From an uncultured bacterium (GTDB taxonomy: Bacteria > Hydrogenedentota > Hydrogenedentia > Hydrogenedentales > CAILVY01), in the NCBI GenBank assembly GCA_937951485.1, contig CALEDJ010000032.1, positions 90,512-154,511 on the forward strand: a stretch of DNA of 64,000 nt, written 5' to 3'. The notes beneath the pieces are model-generated. The model was not told the origin of the DNA. It saw only the letters and a program-made list of their open reading frames with translations, and did no database searches. Positions 8,585-18,204 of this stretch are shown here, one piece after another (positions within the stretch are counted from its first letter, which is position 1; each line of letters starts with the position of its first letter). The translations under genes were made by a program, and so were the position numbers.

Positions 8585-9825
8585 TTGTCAAAATACCCCG
8601 GACCGTCTTCCAATGTGACACGGCCCTCTTTGCACACAGTCTGCACCACTTCCCGTGTTTCCTGGCGCGTGAAGGTGCATACTGCATAGACGATAAGGCC
8701 GCCATTCTTGCAGAGTTCCACGCCGGATCGCAACAGTGCGGCCTGCTGCCGCGCCAGCCGCGCAACGCTTTCCGGCGTCACGCGCCACTTCAAATCCGGG
8801 TGCCGCCGGATCGTCCCCAGACCCGAGCATGGCGCGTCCACCAGCACCCGATCGAAACCCGGCGCCAACGGGGGCTGCGCCCCGTCGCCGCAGACCACAA
8901 ACACGTTGCGCATGCCCATCCGGTCGAGGTTCTCGCGGATGGCTGTGATGCGGTTCGGGGCGATATCCAATGCGACGACCAGCGATCCGCATTCCGTCCG
9001 TTGCGCGATGTGGGTGGCTTTGCCGCCGGGCGCCGCACACAGGTCCAATACCCAATCCCCTGCTTCGGGTTCCAACAAATGCACCGGCAGCATGGACGCA
9101 GCGTCCTGCAGCATGAAGCAACCCTGCTGAAACCATTTGCTCCGGAGCGCCCGGCCTGTGTCAGCAATGGTTACCTCCTCGGGGATATCCGTCTGTTTGG
9201 CTGCGGCGATCCCGGATTTTTCCAGTCGTTCAATCAATATTTTGGCAGGATTTCTCAGGGTATTTGCCCGTAACGTAATGGGTGCCTGGGTATTCGACGC
9301 GGCGCAAAGCACTTCCGCCTGTTCCGGGCCGAATTCCGCCAGCCAGTCACGCGCCATCCACAACGGCATGGAGTGGCGGACAGCGAGATATCGCGCGAGG
9401 TCCTCGTCACGGTCCGGCAGGACAACGTCATCCAGACTGTCGGGTGCGCGCCGCAGGACGGCGTTCACCAGGCGGGCGAGTCCAGCATGGCCGCGCCGTT
9501 TCGCCAGTTCCACGGAGGTATGTACCATCGCTGGGCGGGTGACTTGACTGCAGAACAACGCCTGAAACACCGCCATGCGCAGGATAGTCAGAATGGGGGA
9601 GGGGAGCCGGTCGAGCGGTTCCGTGCATATCCCCGTCAGCACATGATCGCAAAGCAGCCGGTGGCGCACCGTACCATAGACGAGATGGGTGAGGAAACGG
9701 CGTCCGCGTTCGGTCATGCCGCGCTTGCGGAGGCTTTTGTCCAACGCCGCGTCCAGATGGACGCCGCGATCAAACACGCGCAACAGCACGTCTATCGCGA
9801 CATCGCGGACCGGATCAACAGGCAT
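8494..9825 (-). CDS. rsmB: 16S rRNA m5C967 methyltransferase
   Basis: This enzyme methylates cytosine 967 of 16S rRNA using S-adenosylmethionine. The 443-residue product joins an N-terminal NusB-like RNA-binding domain (about 1-140) to a Rossmann methyltransferase. Motifs are DLCAAPGGKATHIAQ (cofactor loop), VDAPCSGLGTIRRHPD (motif IV with its PC pair) and the catalytic cysteine in YAVCTFTRQE. The start is ATG 9825, overlapping the fmt stop by one base (TGATG), which indicates translational coupling. Its 3' end overlaps the PASTA gene. Confidence 0.95.
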   Translation of the reverse strand: MPVDPVRDVAIDVLLRVFDRGVHLDAALDKSLRKRGMTERGRRFLTHLVYGTVRHRLLCDHVLTGICTEPLDRLPSPILTILRMAVFQALFCSQVTRPAMVHTSVELAKRRGHAGLARLVNAVLRRAPDSLDDVVLPDRDEDLARYLAVRHSMPLWMARDWLAEFGPEQAEVLCAASNTQAPITLRANTLRNPAKILIERLEKSGIAAAKQTDIPEEVTIADTGRALRSKWFQQGCFMLQDAASMLPVHLLEPEAGDWVLDLCAAPGGKATHIAQRTECGSLVVALDIAPNRITAIRENLDRMGMRNVFVVCGDGAQPPLAPGFDRVLVDAPCSGLGTIRRHPDLKWRVTPESVARLARQQAALLRSGVELCKNGGLIVYAVCTFTRQETREVVQTVCKEGRVTLEDGPGYFDKWQTDKGQYRILPSDGAWDGFFLTRLRKRF

Positions 9826-10760
9826 CAAAGGATTTCCTCGAAACGTTCACCGACCTGCATGGCGTGCCCCCGAAGATACTCTTCCATCGTCATGGCGCGC
9901 TTGCCGGGCGTCTGAAATTCCAGAATCGCCAGCCGGCCCTCGCCCGTGGCGACCAGCACGCGGTCGCTTTCCACCGCGGCAATCGTCCCCGGTCCGGCCC
10001 CCGCGTCTTCTGGGACCACTGCAGACCGATGAATACGGCAGACTTCCCCGCCATAGAGGCAATGCGCCACCGGCCACGGGACACATGCGCGGACCTGGTT
10101 GTGAATGCTCTGGGCGGATCGGTACCAGCGAATGCGCCCATCCTCTTTGGTGATTAACCGGGTAATCGTGACTTTTGCGGGGTCCTGCGGCGTAAACCGG
10201 GCTTTGCCCGAAGCCACCAGCCGCAAGCCCTCCACCATCAGCGCCGCCCCCATGGTTGCAAGCCGCGATGCCAGTTCGGCGGCGTTCTCGTCCGGACCGA
10301 TGGGCGTGGCTTCCTGCAGGAGCACATCGCCTGCGTCCATATCCAGCACGACTTGCATGATGGAGACCCCGGTTTCCGTATCGCCTTCGAGGATCGCCGT
10401 CTGGACCGGAGACGGCCCGCGATGGCGGGGGAGCAGGCTGGGATGGAAGTTGAGCCATCCCTTCGGCGGAATGTCGAGAATCGGTTGTTTCAGCAACCGG
10501 CCATACGCAGCCACCACGCCGATTTCCGGGGCCAATGCGCGCAGCCACTCCTCAAAAACCCCATCGTTGAGTTTCTCCGGCTGATGCACCGGAATCCCCA
10601 ATTCCTGCGCGCAGGTTTTCACGGGCGGCGGCACGGGTTTTTTGCTGCGGCCTTGCGGGCGGTCCGGTTGGCACACTACGGCTGCCACCTCGTGATGGGC
10701 CGACACCGCCCGCAGCACGGGCACGGCGATCTCCGGCGTGCCAAAGAATACGATGCGCAC
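9825..10760 (-). CDS. fmt: Methionyl-tRNA formyltransferase
   Basis: This enzyme formylates initiator Met-tRNA from 10-formyltetrahydrofolate. The 311-residue product starts MRIVFFGTPEIAVPVL and carries the folate site NFHPSLLPRHRGPSPVQTAIL with the catalytic asparagine and histidine. It continues with TGVSIMQVVLDMDAGDVL and ends in the OB-like tRNA-binding domain (about 205-305). The start is GTG 10760, overlapping the upstream ybaB stop by one base (TAGTG). No peptide deformylase gene (def), its usual neighbour, is present. A nucleoid protein gene precedes it instead. Confidence 0.96.
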   Translation of the reverse strand: MRIVFFGTPEIAVPVLRAVSAHHEVAAVVCQPDRPQGRSKKPVPPPVKTCAQELGIPVHQPEKLNDGVFEEWLRALAPEIGVVAAYGRLLKQPILDIPPKGWLNFHPSLLPRHRGPSPVQTAILEGDTETGVSIMQVVLDMDAGDVLLQEATPIGPDENAAELASRLATMGAALMVEGLRLVASGKARFTPQDPAKVTITRLITKEDGRIRWYRSAQSIHNQVRACVPWPVAHCLYGGEVCRIHRSAVVPEDAGAGPGTIAAVESDRVLVATGEGRLAILEFQTPGKRAMTMEEYLRGHAMQVGERFEEIL

Positions 10761-11092
10761 TAGGTCAACCCAGGGATGTCCAGGCCGCTCGCCACCTCGC
10801 GCATCTTCGCCTCCGCCAACTCCCGCGCCCGGGCGATGCCTTCGTTCACGGCGGCCCGAACCATGGTTTCCAACATTTCCGGTTCGTTGGGATTGATGAT
10901 TTCGGGGTCTATCTTGACGGACAAGACATCCATCGTCCCCGTAAGTTCTACGCGCACCATCCCGCCGCCCGCCGCCGCCTCCAGCCGCTCATGGCGAAGT
11001 TTCTCCTTCACCTCTTCGATCCGCTGCTTCATTTCCATGGCCTGCTTGAGCATGTTGCCCATTTTAGCCAGATCGCCGATACCTTTCAGCAC
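10760..11092 (-). CDS. YbaB/EbfC-family nucleoid-associated protein
   Basis: This small DNA-binding dimer is of the tweezer-shaped EbfC type. Typical features are GNMLKQAMEMKQRIEEVKEKL (a long helix, quoted in part), then AGGGMVRVELTGTMDVLSVKIDPEII and VNEGIARARELAEAKM. GTG 11092 is chosen because AAGGAGG lies 9 nt upstream and gives 110 residues, the usual family size. Longer frames would start inside the probable promoter at 11167-11196. In many bacteria this gene accompanies dnaX and recR; here it instead leads the translation cluster fmt-rsmB. Confidence 0.9.
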   Translation of the reverse strand: MLKGIGDLAKMGNMLKQAMEMKQRIEEVKEKLRHERLEAAAGGGMVRVELTGTMDVLSVKIDPEIINPNEPEMLETMVRAAVNEGIARARELAEAKMREVASGLDIPGLT

Positions 11093-11166
11093 AGGATGAT
11101 GCCTCCTTGTCGGTTCATGCTGCATTTCCTCAGGAGATTGCACAAAAGCGATAGCCTGTTTTGGGG

Positions 11167-11196
11167 AGTATAACGCCCGAAGCATAAACCCCGCAA
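11167..11196 (-). promoter_or_regulatory. Probable sigma-70 promoter of the ybaB-fmt-rsmB-PASTA-rpe cluster
   Basis: On the minus strand TTGCGG (11191-11196) and TATACT (11167-11172) are separated by 18 bases. The -10 is a strong match and the -35 is partial. The leader to GTG 11092 would be about 70 nt. Confidence 0.5.
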
Positions 11197-11241
11197 ACCC
11201 ACGAAAGTGCAGCCCCGCAATAATTGCGCTATACTATCATT

Positions 11242-11322
11242 TGTTGTTCACGCTTCAGCGTGCCAGGGCGCCCGGGAACCCGGGCCTGTCTCCAATCATG
11301 GCACCCTAAAGCGTGAACAACA
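11242..11322. repeat. Long inverted repeat upstream of thiC
   Basis: A perfect 14-bp arm pair, TGTTGTTCACGCTT at 11242 and its reverse complement ending at 11322, encloses 53 bp. The left part includes the palindrome CACGCT-TC-AGCGTG, related to the repeats at 1095 and 59576. A second hairpin, GCCCGGGAACCCGGGC, lies inside. It occupies the place where a TPP riboswitch might be expected but has none of the conserved TPP riboswitch sequence. It could be transcribed as a thiC leader hairpin. Confidence 0.6.
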
Positions 11323-11360
11323 TACTTAAGAGCGAATCACGCCATGGAGCCATGCGATAG

Positions 11361-13235
<1,875 letters not shown>

Positions 13236-13260
13236 CAGCCCATACGAAACGACGAAATGC

Positions 13261-14268
13261 ATGCGTATTGGAAACATTGACATACACCAACCCCTGTGCC
13301 TCGCGCCGATGGAGGATGTCTCGGACCATCCTTTCCGCCGCATCTGCAAGGAACAGGGCGCTGATCTGCTCTATACGGAATTTGCCAGTTGCGAAGCCCT
13401 GATTCGCAACGTCCGTAAAATGCGCGAAAAGATTGAACTGAACGAGAATGAGCACCCCATTGCCATCCAACTCTATGGAAGCGCCGAGGCGTCCATGGAG
13501 CGCGCCGCCGCCATCGCCCAGGAGGCGGGCGCGGACTTTATTGACGTCAACTGCGGCTGCTGGGTGAAAAAAATCGCAAATCGGGGCGATGGCGCGGGGT
13601 TACTCCGCGATCTCGACAAATTCGCGTCGGTCGTCCGGGCCGTCATGCGCGGCACAACCCTCCCGGTTACGGTCAAAACGCGATTGGGCTGGGACGCGGA
13701 CAGCATCGTGATTCTCGACGTCGCGCGCATGTTGGAAGACCTCGGCGTCCACGCGCTCACTGTTCATTGCCGCACCCGCGTACAGGGATACACCGGTCAT
13801 GCCGATTGGTCGTGGATTCCGAAAATCAAGGCGGTCAGTGCGATTCCTCTTATTGCCAACGGCGACATCAAAAGCCCGCAGGATGTCCGCGACTGTTTTG
13901 ATTTGGGTTGCGACGGCGTGATGATCGGGCGCGGCGCCATCCACAGCCCCTGGATTTTCCGGCATGCGCGCCACTATCTTGACACCGGTAAACTGCTCCC
14001 AGAACCAGATTTGGCCGAACGCATGGCCATGTGCATCCGCCACCTGAGCGACCAGGCCGCCTATCGCGGCGAACGCCGCGGCGTGCTGTCATTTCGCCGC
14101 CATTACGCAGGCTACCTGAAATCCGCGCGCAACATCGCGCATCTCCGCCGCGACCTCATGCAGTTTGAAGCCGTCGCACCAATCGTTGAACGGCTCCACC
14201 GATATCTTGAAACAGAGGAAGCGGAAAATGCTGCCGAAACCTGCGGGACGGACATGGCAAGCCCTTAA
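13261..14268 (+). CDS. tRNA-dihydrouridine synthase
   Basis: This flavoprotein reduces uridine to dihydrouridine in the tRNA D-loop. The 335-residue product has the FMN-barrel start LCLAPMEDVSDHPFRRIC, the active-site stretch VNCGC100W, VKTRLGWD, LTVHCRTRVQGYTGHADW, IANGDI and MIGRGAIHSPWIF. The general-acid cysteine (C100) is present, but the residue after it is Trp where most Dus proteins have Pro. It is closest in style to DusB, although the subtype is not certain. ATG 13261 is used because longer frames would run back into thiC. Confidence 0.92.
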   Translation: MRIGNIDIHQPLCLAPMEDVSDHPFRRICKEQGADLLYTEFASCEALIRNVRKMREKIELNENEHPIAIQLYGSAEASMERAAAIAQEAGADFIDVNCGCWVKKIANRGDGAGLLRDLDKFASVVRAVMRGTTLPVTVKTRLGWDADSIVILDVARMLEDLGVHALTVHCRTRVQGYTGHADWSWIPKIKAVSAIPLIANGDIKSPQDVRDCFDLGCDGVMIGRGAIHSPWIFRHARHYLDTGKLLPEPDLAERMAMCIRHLSDQAAYRGERRGVLSFRRHYAGYLKSARNIAHLRRDLMQFEAVAPIVERLHRYLETEEAENAAETCGTDMASP

Positions 14269-14302
14269 ATGCGAGGGAATCCAATTTGTCTGACTGATGC
14301 TT

Positions 14303-14350
14303 CTTTGTCCCTGTTATCGTTATTGTCCTTGCTGTCCTTGTTGTCCTTTT
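14303..14350 (+). repeat. 9-nt-period repeat (reverse complement GGACNNCAA)
   Basis: Read on the minus strand the units are GGACAACAA, GGACAGCAA, GGACAATAA, a diverged unit, then GGACAAAGA. The stretch fills most of the gap between the dus gene and the epimerase gene. The same 9-nt periodicity recurs at 17971, 18123, 59334, 62309 and 62754. Confidence 0.7.
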
Positions 14351-14378
14351 GAGAACTCCCCGGAGGAACCAATTACCC

Positions 14379-15083
14379 ATGCTCGACGCCTTGAAAAAAA
14401 CGGTATGGGAAATCAACCTGGCGCTGGTGCGCGAAGGACTGGTCGTGCAAACCTGGGGCAACGCCAGCGGCATTGATCGCGAACAGAACCTGGTTGTTAT
14501 CAAGCCCAGCGGCGTGCCCTACGAAAAAATGCGGGCCCGGCACATGGTCGTGATGGATATGAACGGCGCCCTGGTGGAGGGGGACTTGAAACCTTCCGTG
14601 GACGCGCCGGCGCATTTGGCGTTGTACGCCGCTTTCCCGCAAATCGGCGGCATCGTGCATACGCACTCCCGTTATGCTACGGCTTGGGCGCAGGCGCGGC
14701 GGCCCATTCCCTGTCTGGGAACCACGCACGCTGACTATTTCCATGGCGAAGTGCCGCTGACCGAATCCCTCCGGCGGGACGAGGTGGAGAACGACTATGA
14801 AACCAATATCGGCAGGGCCATCGTCCGGCGTTTCGCCGGCATGGACCCGCTTCGGCATCCAGCGGTGCTTACTGCCGGGCATGGACCTTTTGCGTGGGGG
14901 AAGGACCCCGCGCACGCGCTCGAAAACGCGCTTGTGCTGGAGGAGATCGCGCGCATGGCGATGCACACGCTGGCCATCAATCCCGATGCGCCGCCCTTGG
15001 AGTCCTATCTGCTCGACAAGCATTTCCTGCGCAAACACGGAACAAGCGCCTATTATGGACAGAACCCTGCGCCCGGATCCTGA
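14379..15083 (+). CDS. araD: L-ribulose-5-phosphate 4-epimerase (class II aldolase family)
   Basis: The 234-residue product matches AraD in length and order. It has NASGID near the start, KPSGVPYE, the metal histidines H94 and H96 (HTHSRYATAWAQ), GTTHADYFHGEVP, and the third metal ligand H168 (GHGPFAWG). These equal the zinc ligands of E. coli AraD within a few residues. The enzyme interconverts L-ribulose 5-phosphate and D-xylulose 5-phosphate, and so feeds the pentose pathway that includes rpe. A related L-xylulose 5-phosphate activity (SgbE/UlaF) cannot be excluded. GGAGG lies 11 nt before ATG 14379. No other arabinose genes are near. Confidence 0.9.
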   Translation: MLDALKKTVWEINLALVREGLVVQTWGNASGIDREQNLVVIKPSGVPYEKMRARHMVVMDMNGALVEGDLKPSVDAPAHLALYAAFPQIGGIVHTHSRYATAWAQARRPIPCLGTTHADYFHGEVPLTESLRRDEVENDYETNIGRAIVRRFAGMDPLRHPAVLTAGHGPFAWGKDPAHALENALVLEEIARMAMHTLAINPDAPPLESYLLDKHFLRKHGTSAYYGQNPAPGS

Positions 15084-15144
15084 TCATGCAGCGCATACAC
15101 CGAAACAGAGGGGAACGCCGCCGCAACAGCCGGAGACACGCCGT

Positions 15145-15972
15145 ATGATTGTTTTTAAGTTTCTCCTTTTCGCCGCGATCGGCTATGCCCTGATCCTCCT
15201 GTTGGCCTGCCTCTTTCATGACCGCATCATCTTCCCCGCGACCCGCGCCATCTATCGTGATCCGTCAGCATTCGGTTGGGTTTTCGAGGATGTAATCGTC
15301 CCTGTCAACGGCCACACCACGCACGGATGGTTCATTCCGCTTGAAAATGCGCGCGGCGTCGCCCTTTTCTCCCACGGCAATGCGGGAAACATCGCGGACC
15401 GCCTGGAATCCATTTCGCTGCTCCGGGAATTGGGGTTTACTGTACTGGCCTATGATTATGGCGGATACGGTAAGAGCACGGGACGGCCTTCCGAGCAGCG
15501 CTGCTACGCAGACATCCGCGCCATGTGGCGCCATCTCACCGAAACGCGCGGCATCCCGCCGGAAAAAATCCTCATCTTCGGCAGGTCGCTCGGCGGTGCA
15601 GTCAGCGCGGACCTGGCCACCGAGGTGACCGCCGCCGCGGTGGTGCTCGAAAGCACCTTCCTCTCAACGGTGGATGTCGCCCGCGACGCATTTCCCTGGC
15701 TGCCCGCGCGCTGGTTCGTGCGCCATTACTTTGAGAACAAACACAAAGTCGGACGCATCAAAAGCCCCCTGCTCCTCATCCACAGTCCGGACGACCGTGT
15801 CATCCCCTGCCGTCACGGCAGGGAACTGTTCCAACTGGCCACGGAACCCAAGCAATTCCTGGAAATCCGCGGGGATCATAACGAAGGATTCGTAATCTCG
15901 GCGCCCACCTACCTCGCCGGATGGGAATCCTTTCTCGCCCCGATATTGCCGCGACCGGCTAAGGAGTACTGA
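15145..15972 (+). CDS. Membrane-anchored alpha/beta hydrolase (BEM46/ABHD13-like)
   Basis: The 275-residue product starts with one membrane segment (residues 2-22). It then shows an oxyanion HGNAGN motif, the nucleophile elbow GRS148LGG, the acid D216/D217 (HSPDDRVIP) and H245 (GDHNEG). The FPATRAIYRDPSAFGW entry is typical of the BEM46/YfhR group. The catalytic triad is intact, but the substrate is unknown (esterase or thioesterase are possible). It follows araD by 61 bp in the same direction. Its 3' end overlaps the convergent microprotein gene by 14 bp. Confidence 0.85.
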   Translation: MIVFKFLLFAAIGYALILLLACLFHDRIIFPATRAIYRDPSAFGWVFEDVIVPVNGHTTHGWFIPLENARGVALFSHGNAGNIADRLESISLLRELGFTVLAYDYGGYGKSTGRPSEQRCYADIRAMWRHLTETRGIPPEKILIFGRSLGGAVSADLATEVTAAAVVLESTFLSTVDVARDAFPWLPARWFVRHYFENKHKVGRIKSPLLLIHSPDDRVIPCRHGRELFQLATEPKQFLEIRGDHNEGFVISAPTYLAGWESFLAPILPRPAKEY

Positions 15973-16105
15973 AATCGAAAAAGAGAAGAATAAATTTGAA
16001 TGGCAAAGTAACAAGGTCTATAATGAACGCAAAGAACATGCTCAGATAGAATGCTGCAAATGCACCCACTGCCGAAACCGCTGTTATTGGGCCTTTCTCA
16101 TACAT
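15959..16105 (-). CDS. Small membrane protein, 48 residues
   Basis: ATG 16105 is preceded by AAGGAGAAG with 7 nt spacing, one of the best ribosome sites in the window. The product, MYEKGPITAVSAVGAFAA onward, has one or two hydrophobic segments covering residues 8-28 and 31-46 with DLVTLPFKF between. The pattern of a hydrophobic stretch followed by DxxTLP recalls small YceK/YidQ-type proteins, but there is no lipobox, so no family is assigned. The frame stays open to 16177 upstream, but those codons lack a start context. Confidence 0.65.
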   Translation of the reverse strand: MYEKGPITAVSAVGAFAAFYLSMFFAFIIDLVTLPFKFILLFFDFSTP

Positions 16106-16466
16106 GTCGCGCTTCTCCTTTCTTCGCATCTTCCTCAGATACTCAAACCGGTTACATTGTAGCCTATTGGCGAGCAACGGGGAATGTTGTGTTCTTTCTA
16201 CATCCCCCTTTGAAGGGGGTGGCGCGCAGCGCCGGGGGATGTAAAAGGCTATATAGTGCGCCCCTATGCTTTATGCCATTTCGCTAAAATGTTACTCAAA
16301 CCGTTTTTCCGGTACCACAATATTACTGTTTATTGTTGATTATCTCAAGACCTTCCGCATCCATTTGCCGCATTCGTGACTTCCACACTTTTCACGGAAA
16401 CATTTATATCACAAACCCGCCGCAAAGGAAAGCAGTCCACCTGTTTCTGGCCCTTCGATCGGATCC
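16106..16466. other. Intergenic region with a GC-rich hairpin repeat
   Basis: No gene is supported. It holds the outer arms ACATCCCCC (16200-16208) and GGGGGATGT (16234-16242). The inner hairpin CCCCCTTTGAAGGGGG lies at 16204-16219. This is a common kind of dispersed hairpin in GC-rich genomes and has no U-tract, so it is not called a terminator. Confidence 0.6.
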
Positions 16467-17057
16467 CTACGCATCCATATTGTAAATGACCGAATAATCC
16501 ACCGGCTGCCCCCGGCCCTTGTCGAGGTAACGCGCGAGCACATAGAGGTAATCGCTGAGACGGTTGGCGAAAGCGATCAGCGCCGCCGCCTTGAATTCCG
16601 GAATCGCCTCGCTCAGGCGCACGAGGCTGCGTTCGAAATCGCGTGCCACGGTGGCTACGACGTCGGCCAGGGCGGCCGTTTTGTTGCCCGCCGACACGAT
16701 GAATGCACGCGGGAAAGTCACCAGCGCTTCCAATCGCGCCTGTTCCGTCTCCAACCGGTCGAGATGGAATGCGCCGATTTCCCCCTGCCGGTATTCCGGA
16801 TGCTTTCTCTTCGGATCGTTCACCTCCGCGCCCACGAGGAAACAACAGTGCAGCAGCCAGAACAAAAATTTATCAACCGCCTCCTGTTCATTCGGCTTGG
16901 CCGCGATGATTTCCAGCCGCAGCAGCGCGAGGTGCGCGCGCAGCGCGTCCAGGCGGCCCGTACATTCCAGTATCGGATGCGACTTGGAGAGCACATCCCC
17001 CCCCAGCGTGCGCGTATTGCCGGTGTCGCCGTTTTTGGTGGTCACGCGTGAACGCAC
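16467..17057 (-). CDS. Cob(I)yrinic acid a,c-diamide adenosyltransferase (PduO type)
   Basis: This ATP:corrinoid adenosyltransferase makes coenzyme B12. The 196-residue four-helix protein has the N-terminal ATP loop TTKNGDTGNTRTLGGDVLSK and the late helix motif FANRLSDYLYVLARY, the PduO signature near the corrinoid pocket. The N-terminal loop departs from the usual TGDxGxT form (NGDTGNT), and the usual arginine pair before the late helix is weak. Activity is therefore likely but not certain. GTG 17057 follows GGAG by 7 nt. The gene starts 4 bp after the xth stop and is therefore in one operon with it. Confidence 0.82.
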   Translation of the reverse strand: MRSRVTTKNGDTGNTRTLGGDVLSKSHPILECTGRLDALRAHLALLRLEIIAAKPNEQEAVDKFLFWLLHCCFLVGAEVNDPKRKHPEYRQGEIGAFHLDRLETEQARLEALVTFPRAFIVSAGNKTAALADVVATVARDFERSLVRLSEAIPEFKAAALIAFANRLSDYLYVLARYLDKGRGQPVDYSVIYNMDA

Positions 17058-17061
17058 AGTG

Positions 17062-17823
17062 CTACTCCAGTTCGATGCCTATGGGGCAGTGATCGGAACC
17101 CATCACATCGGAAAGAATCCAGGATCGGCGCACATGCGGCAGGAATGCCTTGTTCACGCAATGATAGTCAATGCGCCACCCGACGTTTCGTTCCCGCGCG
17201 CGGGTCCGGTACGACCACCAGGTGTAATGCCCCGGTTCTTTGTTGAAATGCCGGAACGTGTCCACGAATCCGCCCTTGAGAAACTTCGTCATCGCTTCCC
17301 GTTCTTCAATGTAGTACCCGGCGCAATTCTCGTTCTCCTTGGGGTTGGCCAGGTCAATTTCCGTATGGGCGATATTGAAATCGCCGCACACCAGCACGTT
17401 CTTTTTCTTTTTCGCCAGTTTTTTCGCCAATTCCAGCACCGCGTCGCAGAATGCGAGTTTGTAGGAAAGCCGTGCCCGTTCCGCCTGGCTGTTCGGCCAA
17501 TAACCGTTGAGAATCGTCAGGTCCGGATACTCCAGCACCTGCAAGCGACCCTCCTCATCAAATTCCTTCACACCCAATACGCTGGTAGAGACTGGGGGAT
17601 GTTTTGCATAGACCGCCGTGCCGCTGTATCCGCGTTTCTTTGCGGGATGCCACACGCTGATATATCCGTCAGGACTGAGCAGGTCCTCATCCAGGTCGGC
17701 GGGCAGCGCGCGCGTCTCCTGCAGGCACAGAATATCCGGCCGTTCCTGTAACAGCCAGTCCATAAATCCATTCTTCAGAACTGCGCGGATGCCGTTGACG
17801 TTCCACGAGATTACGACGGTCAT
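17062..17823 (-). CDS. xth: Exodeoxyribonuclease III / AP endonuclease
   Basis: This base-excision repair nuclease cuts at abasic sites and removes 3' blocks. The 253-residue product has the full set of family motifs: ISWNVNGIRA, LCLQETRA with the metal glutamate, GYSGTAVY, LNGYWPNSQ, GDFNIAH, WWSYR, NVGWRIDY and the catalytic SDHCP at the end. ATG 17823 is preceded by GGGAG at 6 nt. Longer upstream codons lack support. It pairs functionally with the SMUG1-like glycosylase at 53.7 kb, which would create its abasic substrate. Confidence 0.96.
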   Translation of the reverse strand: MTVVISWNVNGIRAVLKNGFMDWLLQERPDILCLQETRALPADLDEDLLSPDGYISVWHPAKKRGYSGTAVYAKHPPVSTSVLGVKEFDEEGRLQVLEYPDLTILNGYWPNSQAERARLSYKLAFCDAVLELAKKLAKKKKNVLVCGDFNIAHTEIDLANPKENENCAGYYIEEREAMTKFLKGGFVDTFRHFNKEPGHYTWWSYRTRARERNVGWRIDYHCVNKAFLPHVRRSWILSDVMGSDHCPIGIELE

Positions 17824-18204
17824 GATAGACTCCCTTTCGCCAGTATCGGAGCATAACGCCCGTCGGCGGCGCTTTGCAAGAGAATACAAAAAGGGAAACA
17901 GGGATTGTCATAAAGGAAAAGAACCAAGATTGAGACAGGCGTGATAATCAGTGTTTTCTCGCGATTCCAACAGGACCTATAGGACGCATACGACCTATGG
18001 AATCTGTGAATTGGGCGACACCCGGCAAAGAAAGCGAGCATACGATGTGATCAACCAAGCAAATGTTCACCAGGCACAGAGGATCCGAAACGCCCTTCAT
18101 GTATAATACTTCCGGTTGTGCCATGTCCTGTAGGTCCAATTCGTCCTGTAGGTCCTGTTCGCCTCGTTTTTTAATGATTTTTTGGGATATCGCCCCACAA
18201 TCCA
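17824..18204. other. Intergenic region between divergent xth and fetA with two 9-nt repeat tracts
   Basis: No gene is supported. GGACCTATA-GGACGCATA-CGACCTATG units lie at about 17971-18000. A second tract (CTGTAGGTC, CAATTCGTC, CTGTAGGTC, CTGTTCGCC) lies at 18123-18166. Both share the 9-nt period of the tracts at 14303 and 59334. Promoters for both flanking genes must lie here, but no clear -35/-10 pair was identified. Confidence 0.6.

Noticed and set aside
11220..11360. TPP riboswitch upstream of thiC
   Set aside because: None of the conserved riboswitch core words could be found; the segment is explained by an inverted repeat.
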